Source: Anagrus nilaparvatae (Eukaryota > Arthropoda > Insecta > Hymenoptera > Mymaridae). Taken from it: a DNA stretch of 64,000 nt. The stretch covers positions 66,804,501-66,868,500 of the forward strand of contig JAKSXM010000007.1 of assembly GCA_022575985.1 (NCBI GenBank). Direction: 5' to 3'. A program made the position numbers and the translations under genes. The notes below the pieces were generated by a model. The model was not told the origin of the DNA. It saw nothing but the letters and a program-made list of their open reading frames with translations, and did not search any database. Positions 21,684 to 32,608 of the stretch are shown in pieces (the stretch's first letter is position 1; the number at the start of each line of letters is the position of its first letter).

Positions 21684-24600
21684 TGACTAAGAAAAATGCC
21701 TTCTTGTGCGATAAAAATTGCAAAAATTCTTCTGGCTCTGTGAAAATGAACTTATTTCCAAAGAATCCTGAACAAAGGATTCTTTGGATTCAGAATTCGG
21801 GAGTAAATCTAACTAAACATTCTGTTTTATGCGAGGTAATAGTTTAATGAATGTAAAATTTAACAGTTATTGTAAGGGTATTTTTTTTTTACAGTATCAC
21901 TTTACTCCAAATATGTGAGAAAAACCAAGAGCAGATGGAACAAAAAAATTAAAATGGAATGCTGTCCCTACAATTTTTGGAGATGAAGTTTATCAATTCA
22001 CTCATACTAAAGGTTTGTCATCCATACGATAAACATTTTTTTTAAAACAAGTAGTTTTATCAATTACAAATATTCATTATAGAAAGAATTAGCGAAGGAA
22101 AGGATTTAGTAACTGAAGTCAGTGATACCACTTAGGAACAAGTCACTCATATTAATAAAGATTTGTTATTATATGCTATATATTCTTAAAAAACCAAATG
22201 GTTTTATCGCTTTTAAATATTTTTTAGAAAAAAATAGTAATGAAAGTGGTTTAGTTACTGAAATAAGTGGCACCTCAAAGGAAATCCACATATTATCTGA
22301 AGCATCACCAACGCCTGGAACAAAAATAAGTCGTGCTTCATATTACCAGTTAGGAAGTGGGGATATTCATGCAGGTGATTATAAAATTTTAAGAGCTTAC
22401 TATTATTGAAAGAAAATTTAAAATGTAATTAAACAATATTTTGATCATTATATTTAATTTATGTTAATTATTAATGGAAATGTTACCTTCGAAAATCAGT
22501 TTAGCTATTTATGATAACCATGTAATGAAGAATTGTATTGCTTCTAAGTAATTATTATTCAAGTATAAATATAACATTTTATGTATTAAAAATGCATAAA
22601 GCTTTATATATGTAGTTTTTTGCTCGGTTTCTTATTAACTTATTCTCATTAAAATGTAGGTAACATGCATATAACTTTTAAATGCAATTTTTCAGTTTTT
22701 TAGAAGAACATAAGAAATTTTATAAGTTTAGGCCTCAGGTTTAGCTAAAAAATTTTTTTTTTTATATTATTTTTAAAATATTCTTTACAATATTAGAAAA
22801 TACATGTGCCTGCAAATATGCTTAGCCACACTGCACAGGTGAAAATTTAAGGATAAATATTTGGATAATAATTAGGACATAGGTAAAAGAAACTGTATAA
22901 CATCAAAATTTTGCAAAAAACTCAATATTTTTATTTAAACAAAAAAAAATTTTAAATACAGATAACGAGTTTACAATAAGACACCCACTGAGGACTTGAG
23001 CCTAGATTCAGCAATCTACAATACAGAAAATACGTTTATAAAACAATAAATTATTCTCAAATTTTTTAGTTCTAACATGCAACATTTGTATCATGGAACT
23101 TTAAATAATTTCTAATTTAGGGCTTGGATTTTTAACACAGGAATGTTTATTAGCTAATGTTTATAGAGGTATACTTGAAAAAGGTCCCAAATTCTTGAGT
23201 TATTAGGAGGGTCAAATGGACTTGATTTTGACTTACAATTAAAATTTGAGAACAATTTATTGTTTTATAAATGTATTTTCTGTATTGTAGATTGCTGGAC
23301 CTTGGCTCAAGTTCTCAGTAGGTGTCATATTGTAAACTTGACTTATCTGTATTTGAAATTTTTTTTTTGTTTTAAATAAAAATATTGAGTTTTTTGCAAA
23401 AAGAATATCAAAAAAAAATTTTTTAGCTATACCTGAGGCCTAAATTTATAAAATTTCTAGTAGTATACCACGTGGTAAACCGACTGAAAATTTTCATATA
23501 ATTTTCTGTATTAATTTTTATATTAAACATAATTTTCATTAAATGCAAATTTACTGTCAGGGCTAAATTTTAAAATTTTTGTTAAAATTTGAATTTTTAA
23601 TAAAAATAATTTTTAAAGGCCTGAGAAATGATTGACAAGAGAATACTAGGAGTATTAGGATATATTTTAAACTTATTGATTTTATAATTTGGTGTCTCAA
23701 AGATAGTTCTTTAAAAAAATTTTTTTTTTATTAGATGGACAAGGAACATCAATTGCTGATAAAAACCAAGCTTTAAATTCAATTGTTTCTATTAACCAAG
23801 CTTCTACTACTAGTGATGTAACATCAATTGCTAATGAAAATCAAGCTTCAAATACAATTGCTTCTATTACCCCAACTGTTGATGATAAGATGGGTTTAGA
23901 AAAAGAAGAGTATGATTTAATATCTGCTAAAATGATTTCAGAGCAAACATGGAAAATTCATGGCAAAGAAAATATGAAAAATTTGAACAGTTGTACTTAA
24001 AATCAGAGCGTTTAAGATTATTAATGAAAAAAAGATATACAAAAAAGTTTCGAGATTGGAAGAATACTCTTAAAAGGTTACAGAAACCTAATGTTGATCA
24101 TAATATTGAGAAAATTTTTAACCCTGATCAGTTTTAAATGATTAGTGGAAAGTACAAAAAATGCCGAAAATGGTGCGATAAAACTTTGATAAAAGCTTAT
24201 AAACTTAAATTTGCTTGTGGTAGTGCAGGGTATAGGGAACTTATTAAACAGGGAATTCCTTTGCCCTTGATCCGCACTTTGAATCTTCATTTACACGATT
24301 GGGAATTCAAAAGTGGAATAATAGATGAAGCGTTTGATTTTCTAAAAATTAAAATCCCTTATTTTTCTGAAGAAATTTATAAGGATTGTATTTTAGTTAT
24401 TGATGAGGTTGGTTTAACTCCTGGTAGGGTGTATGATTGTTCTTTAAAATCTTACGTACGATTTGTAATGCTTGGTAATGATAAAAATACTAGTCATTTA
24501 GCAGATCACGGTTTGGTGTTTATGCTAGCTGGAACTTCTCATAGATCGAAACAACCAGTTGCATATTTTTACACAAACCAATCCACTAGTGGTACTCATT

Positions 24601-24740
24601 ATTATCCTGTAGTTAAGGAAATTATCCGCAGAGCGGAAAGTATAGGTTTGCTTGTGCATACAATTGTTTCTGATATGGGATCTCCAAATCAAATCTTATG
24701 GAGATTATTTGGTATAAAAGCTTCAAGGTATTTTCTATAA
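21684..24740 (+). pseudogene. P-element / THAP9-type transposase remnant
   Basis: Two exons encode a THAP DNA-binding domain: 21681-21835 (MPSCAIK, frameshift in an A-run, NCKNSSGS...LCE) and 21895-22012 (YHFTPNM-stop-EKPRADGT...NAVPTIF). Together they give the C2CH zinc ligands and the AVPTIF box. A linker region follows (22082-22409, 23735-23950). Next comes a basic coiled-coil (23949-24134), then the transposase core 24138-24740 with KLRFACGS-like KFACGSAGYRELIKQGIPLP and the RNase H-like start CILVIDEVGL. Lesions seen: one frameshift and one TGG-to-TGA in the THAP exons, a stop near 22132, a frameshift before the coiled-coil, and TAA after NPDQF. The rest of the catalytic domain is missing, although the frame ends at a possible donor (24728). 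It is a dead P-type transposase, not a domesticated THAP9 gene. Confidence 0.8.
22706..23460. repeat. Foldback element within the P-type transposase
   Basis: The left arm begins 'AGAAATTTTATAAG' plus 'TTTAGGCCTCAGG' (22706-22740), and the right arm ends with the mirror 'CCTGAGGCCTAAATTTATAA' (about 23431-23450). Inner arms at about 22905-23075 and 23230-23410 mirror each other ('AATACAGAAAATACGTTTAT', 'AACAATAAATTATTCTCAAA'). The left arm carries an extra ~130 bp at 22763-22895. It sits between the linker and coiled-coil exons. Confidence 0.7.
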
Positions 24741-25645
24741 TATAAGCACTCTGGTGAAAGTCTTCTAGTTTACATTTAAGCGCGTAATTTAAAACAACTT
24801 TCTAAACTTTTTCTATTATTTTTTTAAAAACGTGGATAAAAATAATAAATAATCCTATATAAATTTGTAAATTTATATTTTTATTAATTATTATTTTTAT
24901 GCAAAATTTTTAAAAAGATGATATAATAAGTTTTTTTTTTAATTATACGTACTCAAATTTAAACTAATACTTGTATTTCAGCAGTATTAGCTTTTAATTA
25001 CCTACTTACAATATACATCAAATTGCTGTTAACAAATTTGTTATTTTCTTTTAATATCTTAAGGCACACAGGTAGAATTTTATTTAGGTAATTACTTGAT
25101 TTAGGTAATGATTTTTTTCAGAATTAAGAAAGATTAATATATACTTGAAGATTCAGATATTTTAATCAAATTTAGGAACTCAAAGTATATTTTATATTTT
25201 CACAGCACATTTTAGTAAATTATTATAAAGGAAATTTGTTGCCAGTTTGATTGTTCAGTAATCTGCAGCAAATGATCTTGTTATGGTGAAAAATAAATAA
25301 GAATAACCTAAACCCTATTATTTATATTAATTAATGCAGATAAAAAATTTTAACATTAAATAATAGTTTTTAATTTATGAGGGTGTGGATCCCATCAAGG
25401 TTATTAAAGAGAAAATACTCAACAAATATATGATCGTGCCTGAAATAAAAAAGCCATAGCTTTTTTATAATTCTTTGCGATTTTTTTTATTTTTCTTAAT
25501 GTATGTTTATAATTAATTTCTGTTAATTTTTAATTTTTATATTGTAATTCTATTTTTCAAACTTTAAAACCTGGCTCACAAACAGATAAAGTTTTATTTC
25601 CATAAGCTACATGCTTATATTTTTCTAAGCCTTCGAGCTTACTGT
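24741..25645. other. Gene-less stretch after the P-type transposase
   Basis: AT-rich, with no further transposase exon found. A GATCGTGCCTG motif near 25429 matches the inverted repeat at 20.21 kb. Confidence 0.4.
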
Positions 25646-25915
25646 TAAATAAATAAATAAAATAAATGGACATTTAGATCGCGTAATACGCAGTTTTTTT
25701 TACACCAATCTTCAAGTGCTAAAAGATCCGTTTGTAGTTTTAAAACATTCGACAGAGAAGCAATCTCTTTTACTATTTTACAATCATCAGCATATAGAAG
25801 GATTAGGGAGTTAAAAATATTGGTCGGTAAGTCATTTATATAAATTGCAGAAAGTAGTGGCCCAAGATTGCTTTACTGAGGGACCCCAGATACATTTTCA
25901 AATGGTTTGGATAGA
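25646..25915 (-). pseudogene. Non-LTR reverse transcriptase fragment (motifs B-C)
   Basis: Minus-strand translation reads KPFENVSGVPQ, a stop, then SNLGPLLSAIYINDLP, then NSLILLYADDCKIVKEI and DLLALEDWCKKN. These are motif B (GVPQGSnLGPLLF..YINDLP) and motif C (YADD) of a CR1/Jockey-like reverse transcriptase. The YADD is intact, but the G of PQG is a stop. It is a short isolated fragment. Confidence 0.75.
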
Positions 25916-26486
25916 ATTTAAAAATTTTTTAAAATACCTGCGTAAGTTAAATTCAAAATTTAAAAGTGACTAATAAAAGAAAAAATACCCTGCCAACTAG
26001 CTGGCACTGAGGTTCCTCAAACAATGGGCTGTAATCTTAATTTACAACAAATATTATTGATTACAACCATGCAATTATACATACATTTTTCGTTTTTAGT
26101 AGCTGGTAAAGTAGATTATTAAGATCATTTTTTATTAAAGTGAAAATTCTAGCGTCCATGGATTGGTCGCGCCGGCGTTAATGGATTTTAAATCATTTTT
26201 GCATAATTAAAAAGAGACAAATATAAAAAAAGCTAATTTTATTTTTTTTTATAAAATTTTATTTTATTAGAATATATAATTAAAATATCTCTTAATATCT
26301 CTTAATAATTAAAATATTGGGTAACATGATTTTTTTTGTTTTGTCAAAGAAATGGTTGGTAACGATACGAAAATTACAAATATTCGCCCAATTATTATAA
26401 AAAGATAGGAGCTTTTACCAGAATTTATAATAATTTCTTATAATTTATTTTCTGAGTGTACTTCTTGCATTTGACCAACCTTCGGC

Positions 26487-26513
26487 AACAATGATAATAA
26501 TAATAATAATAAT
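26487..26513. repeat. (ATA/TAA)n microsatellite
   Basis: A run of ATAATAATA lies inside the element at 25.98-28.27 kb. Confidence 0.8.
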
Positions 26514-28117
26514 AATATTTTGTAATAAAAAAAATAACCTCATTAATTGCTTCAAGATTTTAACATTATTTATATTATTTCTATTAATCACAAAATAATA
26601 AATTATTTAATTCTATAAATTGTTTGATTCTTTAAAAAATGCCAATATAACTTTTAAATCTTAATTTTAAAATGCCAACATAACCATTTAATATTTTTAG
26701 GCTGTTTATTATTGTTTATAATTTCATTAAGCTGCATACATAAATAAACATAGCAACGAGCAAAATAATCCAAGGAAGTCAAAAAGAGGCAAGATTTCCA
26801 TCACTCTTTCTTGTGTGTTATAATTTATATCAAAATAAAAAAAAAAATTGTGATCGGATACAAAAAATTACTATAAACTAAATTTCTAAAACTTGTACTC
26901 TCATTAAAATGAATTAGATATGTCCAAAACGAAAAATAAATTTGGTGTTTTATGTATTTTTTTGTGAAAAAAATTTTAGGAAAAAAATTTTCAAAAAATT
27001 AAGTATCAGATTGGAGATATCAAGTAAAAACCATACTTTAGTACTTTCATGGAAATAAATGAGGTATTACATCCAAAATAAAAAAAAGGGGGGTTTGAGA
27101 TTTTTTGATTAAAAAATGTTTGGAAAAAAATTAGGTCTTAATTCGATAATGGTTTTGAAATATCACTAGTTACAATATTTTCAGATATTAGTACTTTCAT
27201 GGAATTAAATGAGGTATTACAAAAAAAAAAAAAAAAAAAAAAATATTGCAGTTTTTTTTATTTTTCTTTTTTTTTAATTTTGACAAAAAAAATTTTGAAA
27301 AAATTAAGTATCAGATCCAAAAAATTACATTAAACAAGGTTCTTAAAACTAGTACTTCCATGAAAATAAATTAGGTACTAAGTCCAAAAAGAAAAAAAAA
27401 ATTGGTATTTTTTGTATTTTTTTGTGAAAAAAATTTTAGAAAAAAAATTTTCAGAAAAATAAGTATCCGATTCGAGATATCATTTGAAAACTATACTTTC
27501 AAATATAAGTACTTTCATGGAAATAAATGAGGTATTACATCCAAATTTAAAAAAAAAGGTGGGGTTTGAGATTTTTTGATAAAAAAATGTTTGAAAAAAA
27601 AATTAGGTCTTAATTCGATAATGGTTTTGAAATATCACTAGTTACAATATTTTCAGATATTAGTACTTTCATAGAATTAAATGAGGTATTACACCCAAAA
27701 AAAAAAAATATTGCATTTTTTTTTATTTTTCTATTTTTTTAATTTTGACAAAAAAAATTTTGAAAAAATTAAGTATCAGATCCAAAAAATAACAATAAAC
27801 AAAGTTCTTAAAACTAGTACTTCCATGGAAATAAATTAGGTACTACGTCCAAAAAGAAAAAAAAAATTTGTATTTTTTGTATTTTTTTGTGAAAAAAATT
27901 TTACAAAAAAAATTTTTAGAAAATTAAGTATCCGATTCGAGATATCATGTAAAAACCATACTTTCAAATATAAGTACTTTCATGGAAATAAATGAGGTAT
28001 TACATCCAAATCAAAAGAAAAAAAAGTACCTCGAGCTTTTTTGGTGAAAAAATTTTTGAAAAATAAATTAGGTCTTAATTCCATAATGTTTGTGAAATAT
28101 CACCGATTACATACATA

Positions 28118-28118
<1 letters not shown>

Positions 28119-28152
<34 letters not shown>
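28119..28152. repeat. (AC)n microsatellite
   Basis: An uninterrupted AC run close to the right end of the satellite-bearing element. The same position is occupied by AC/GT runs in the copies at 31.08, 50.16 and 63.22 kb. Confidence 0.9.
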
Positions 28153-28157
<5 letters not shown>

Positions 28158-28602
28158 GACTTTTTTTAAAAACCGGTTTTTTAGCTTCCTGGGGTCCCAA
28201 AACGTGCTTATATGCCAAAAAATATAAAATTAAATTTTGACCTAACACAATGGTTCCTCTTTGAGGAACCAAAAATGCTTAGGTGAAATTATACCTAAAA
28301 AGGAACATGCATAAATTCTGCGTATTCAAAATCGAGTCTGAGACTAGCGTACTGCGCATGAGCTTAGAGTTAAAAATTTAAATTAATTACGTGATTAATT
28401 TATTAACAATTCTATATACAGTGTAGAAGTGTCTACATTTCTATGTACAGTGTAGTGTATCTACCTACATACAGTGTCTTAACTTCTATTTCATTCAGTC
28501 TTAACAAACGCTTAGTTACAAAAATAGTTTAAATTAACTTTAGTAGAAAATTTTATTATAATATTTGAACATTAAAATTTAATTAACAAATATAACATAG
28601 GG

Positions 28603-31080
28603 ATGGATTATCCTGATGAAATTGACAATTTGTTTATTTCTTTTCAATATTTAAAACGTTATTCAGTTTGGGAACCAAAGAATTTATCAAAATTTCAGAA
28701 ATACTTGCATAAAATTTATTTTTATACAGTATTACTCTCTTTGCATGTGTACACTGTATGTTATGCAATGGCTTTACCAAGTGCAGAAAATTTAACAGAA
28801 TTTAATAACATATTTTTCATAACTATTACATCATTTATGAATTGCTGTAAACAGAATTTTTTAATATTGAACAAAGCCAAAGTTATTGAATTATCAAAGG
28901 ATGTTGTTTTTAAATTTTCACCTCCGCAAAGTATCAAAGAATTAAAAATTCAAAAAAAATATTCTCGTGAAAACAGGTAAATATTATAAATTTTTATTAT
29001 CAAATCGTATTGTTAAAAAACACTGTCAATAGAATAGCAAATCGGTAGGTATTTAGTTAATAAACTAACTTAATAAACTAACTAAATTTTAATTAATTTT
29101 TACATAAAAAAAACAGTATATATTAGAAATAGAATTGTGTTAATAAATAAAAGTTTTTTTTTTCAATTTAATATCTTTATTAGGGTGTTTCGAATTTCCC
29201 AAACTGACTATAGAGAAAAATATCAGCCTGAAAATGATACTTCAGGTTGTAAAACAATTCTCTAAAAAAAAATGTTGGTTCCATAATTTTTGGTGTAAAA
29301 ATTTTTTTCACCAAAAAATACAAAAAATACCAATTTTTTTTTTTTTTTTAGGACATAGTACTTAATTTCTTTCTATGAAAATACGAATATCTAGAATTAT
29401 CGTTTTTATAGGATTTTTCAATCTGATACGTAATTTTTCGACATTTTTTTTTCAAAATTTTTTACATAAGAAAATTAAAAAAATACCATAATTTTTTTTC
29501 TTTTTGGACGTAGTACTAAATTTTTTTCTATGGAAAAGCTAGTTTTAGAAATATCGTTTATAGTCAAATTTTGTATCTGATACGTAATTTTTTGAAAATA
29601 TTAGCCTCAAAATTTTTGCCGCCAAAAAATCCAAAAAACGCCAATTTTTTTTTTTTTAGGACATAGTACTTAATTTCATTCTATGAAAGTACAGGAATCC
29701 CTCGTTATCTGCGGTCTTATTATCTGTGGTTTACCGTATCCACGGTAGGACCGAAATATCCAATCCCTTGTTTTCCGCGGTAAAATTCTTATTATCCGCG
29801 GTTATAATGTAAAAAAAAACGCCAAAAAGTATTTTGTTACAGTGTGACAATGTTCAGATATTCGAGAATCCTGAACTTACTTTCATTGAAATTTTGTATT
29901 TTTTGAAATAAATTAACGTAATTTTAGTCAAAAAATCATTTTTATAAGAAAAAATACCCTGCCAACTAGCTGGCACTAAGGTTCCTCAAACAATGAGCTA
30001 AATACTTCAATATGCCACAGATATCAGCAATTACAACCATGAAATCATACATTCATTTCTATTAACTTTTAAAAGTTAAAAGAAAATTTATGTATTGAAT
30101 TCAACTAAATCTATTTTTTTCAAAATAAAATCTAACGTAATTCATTAGATAATAATTATTCAAGATAGTACTTTCATGGAATTAAATGAAGTATTACACC
30201 AAAAAAAAAAAAAATATTGCATTTTTTTTTTGTTTTTTTAATTTTGAGAAAAAAATTTTGGAAAAATTCGATATCAGATCCAAAAAATTACTTTAAACGA
30301 ACTGTCTAAAACTAATACTCTCATAGAAATAAATAAATTACTCTCATAGAATTAAAGTACTGCGTCCAAAAAGAAAAAAAAATTTGGTGTTTTTTGTATT
30401 GTTTTATGACGAAATTTATGGGGAAATAATTTTCAAAAAATTAAGTATCAGATTCGAGATATCGAGTAAAAACCATACTTTCAAATATCAGTACTTTCAT
30501 GGAAATAAATGAGGTATTACATCCAAATTAAAAAAAAAAAAGTATTTTGAGATTTTTTGATGAAAAAATTTTTGGAAAAAAAATTAGGTCTTAATTCGAT
30601 AATAGTTGTGAAGTTTCACCCGTTACAATATTTTCAGATATTAGTACTTTCATGGAATTAAATGAGGTATTACCCCCAAAAAAAGAAAAAATATTGCAGT
30701 TTTTTTAATTTATTTGTTTTTTTAATTTTAAGAAAAAAATTTTGAAAAAAATCGGTATTAGATCCAAAAAATTATTATAAACGAACTTTCTAAAACTAGT
30801 ACCCTCATAGAAATAAATTAGATACTACGTCCATACTACGTCCTTTTGTATTTTTTTATGAAAAAAATTTTCAATTAATTAAGTATGAGATTCGAGATAT
30901 CGAGTAAAAACCATACTTTCAAATATAAGTACTTTCGTAAGTATAAATGAGGTATTACATCCAAATTAAAAAAAAAAAAAGTACCTCGAGCTTTTTTAGT
31001 GAAAAAATTTTTGAAAAAAAAATTAGGTCTTAACTCCATAAGGTTTGTGAAATATCACCGATTACATACATACGTACACA

Positions 31081-31124
<44 letters not shown>

Positions 31125-32572
31125 GACTTTTTTTTAAAACCGGTTTTTTAGCTTCCTGGGGTCTCAAAACGTGCTTATATGCCAAAAAATCAAAAATCGA
31201 AAATTGACCTATCACAATGGTTCCTCATTTCGGAACTAAAAATTAATTTTTATATCATTTGAAATTCTATGAACATAACCCCTATTTTCCCATCATAGTA
31301 CGGTCTTATTATCCGCGGTACTTTTCAGGAACGTATTCCCCGCGGATAACGAGGGATTCTTGTACGATAATCTAGAATTATCGTTTTTAAAGGATTTTTC
31401 TATCTGATACGTAATTTTTCGACATTTTTTTTTTTCCAAATTTTTTACATAAAAAAATTATAAAAACACCATAATTTTTTTTCTTTTTGGACGTAGTACT
31501 TAATTTTTTTCTATGAAAGTACTAATATCTAGAATTATCGTTTTTATTAGTTAAAATAGACGATTAAAAATATTTTCTTACAGTTAATGAGGAACCTTAG
31601 TGTCAATTACTTGGCAGCGTTTTTATATATGTAAAGGAAGGATTATGACCCCTGTTATTATAATAAAATTGTTCATTAATAAAATCTGATTTTATTTTTA
31701 GATTACTAACAATATTTTTTAACAAACTAACAATGTCTTCTGCTGGATTAATGGCTATAACTATTGGGTTATCAAGTTTTAATGAAGTACCAAAAATAAC
31801 AATGTATTATCCATTTGATGGCAGTAATTATATTGTTTGGATAGGTTTTGTTTTCGAAACGCTGGGTTTTGTATTGCTTGCTGCAATTATCTCTTCTTTT
31901 GATGGTTTATTTGCTGGATTAATGGCAAAACCATGTGCTCAGCTTCAAATACTCTCCAGGCAATTTGAATCTTTTGTTCTTGAAATAGAAAAAGATAAAC
32001 TTAATGGTCTGAAAGAACAAGAAATTTTGATAAAGGAACAAAAATTTTTTTCATATTTTATTCAACAACACCAATTTGTATACGAGTAAGTAGAAATAAA
32101 TCAAATATATATAATTACAAAAAATATTAATAATAAAATTAATTTTTTTAACTTTGGTTAGCTACTCCAAAAAACTTAATTCTTACTTTAAAATAATAAT
32201 GCGCGTACAATTTACTGTAAGTTATTTTTTGTTGCTATTGTGTCTAATTGGGATTTCAATAAATGAAAACATCTATGAATTACCAATAACATTTTTGTGC
32301 ATTGCGTGTACTCTTGTACAATTATTTATGTTTTGTTACCATGGAAATGAACTCGCATATGCAGTAAGTACAAACAATCGAAATTCAATAATTTAAATAC
32401 TTAAAATCTCAAAAAAAGATTTATTATTATTGAAAAAAGTTGTATGATTTTAAAATTTATTTTTTGATGTTAAAATGTTTAAAAAATGAAAAATTCTGAT
32501 TGTCCATTTCGAATCTGCAAGAAAACAGGGCGAGTCTCATTAGTGTAAAACCCTGTTTTCTGCTTTTAACAT

Positions 32573-32608
<36 letters not shown>

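Larger units (their letters stand above)
25980..28275 (+). repeat. A-B-C satellite-bearing dispersed element
   Basis: The left terminal block 'TACCCTGCCAACTAGC' lies at about 25988. From about 26880 a satellite array runs to about 28060. Its landmark (GAGGTATTAC or TAGGTACTA) falls at 27061 (A), 27211 (B), 27372 (C), 27529 (A), 27683 (B), 27837 (C) and 27994 (A). Monomers are about 150-161 bp and the A-B-C trimer repeats every 465-472 bp. The right end has an (AC)n run at 28119-28152, then 'AACCGGTTTTTTAGCTTCCT' and 'CACAATGGTTCCTC'. Confidence 0.8.
29692..31362. mobile_element. Pogo/Tigger-like MITE, itself interrupted
   Basis: The left end is CAGGAATCCCTCGTTATC and the right end is its inverted counterpart GATAACGAGGGATTCTTG. 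TA lies at 29690-29691 and 31363-31364. TA target duplication and a CAGG...CCTCGTTATCcGCGG inverted end are typical of pogo/Tigger elements. Only about 0.37 kb belongs to it (29692-29937 and 31255-31362), and there is no transposase. The middle is a younger satellite-bearing element. Confidence 0.7.
29270..31625 (-). repeat. Outer satellite-bearing element in odorant receptor intron 1
   Basis: A reverse-oriented copy of the A-B-C family is visible as blocks at 29.30-29.69 kb and again at 31.36-31.62 kb, ending 'GAGGAACCTTAGTGTC'. It is interrupted by the TA-flanked element 29692-31362. Sequence on either side of the interruption is contiguous when compared with other copies ('CTATGAAAGTA' then 'CGATAATCTAGAATTATC'). 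Confidence 0.65.

Noticed and set aside
28075..28272. Minus-strand frame with a VCVCVCVC run, and similar ones at 31.03 and 63.1 kb
   Set aside because: They are translations of the conserved (AC)n microsatellite and the end of the satellite-bearing element. The shared sequence reflects repeat homology, not a protein gene.
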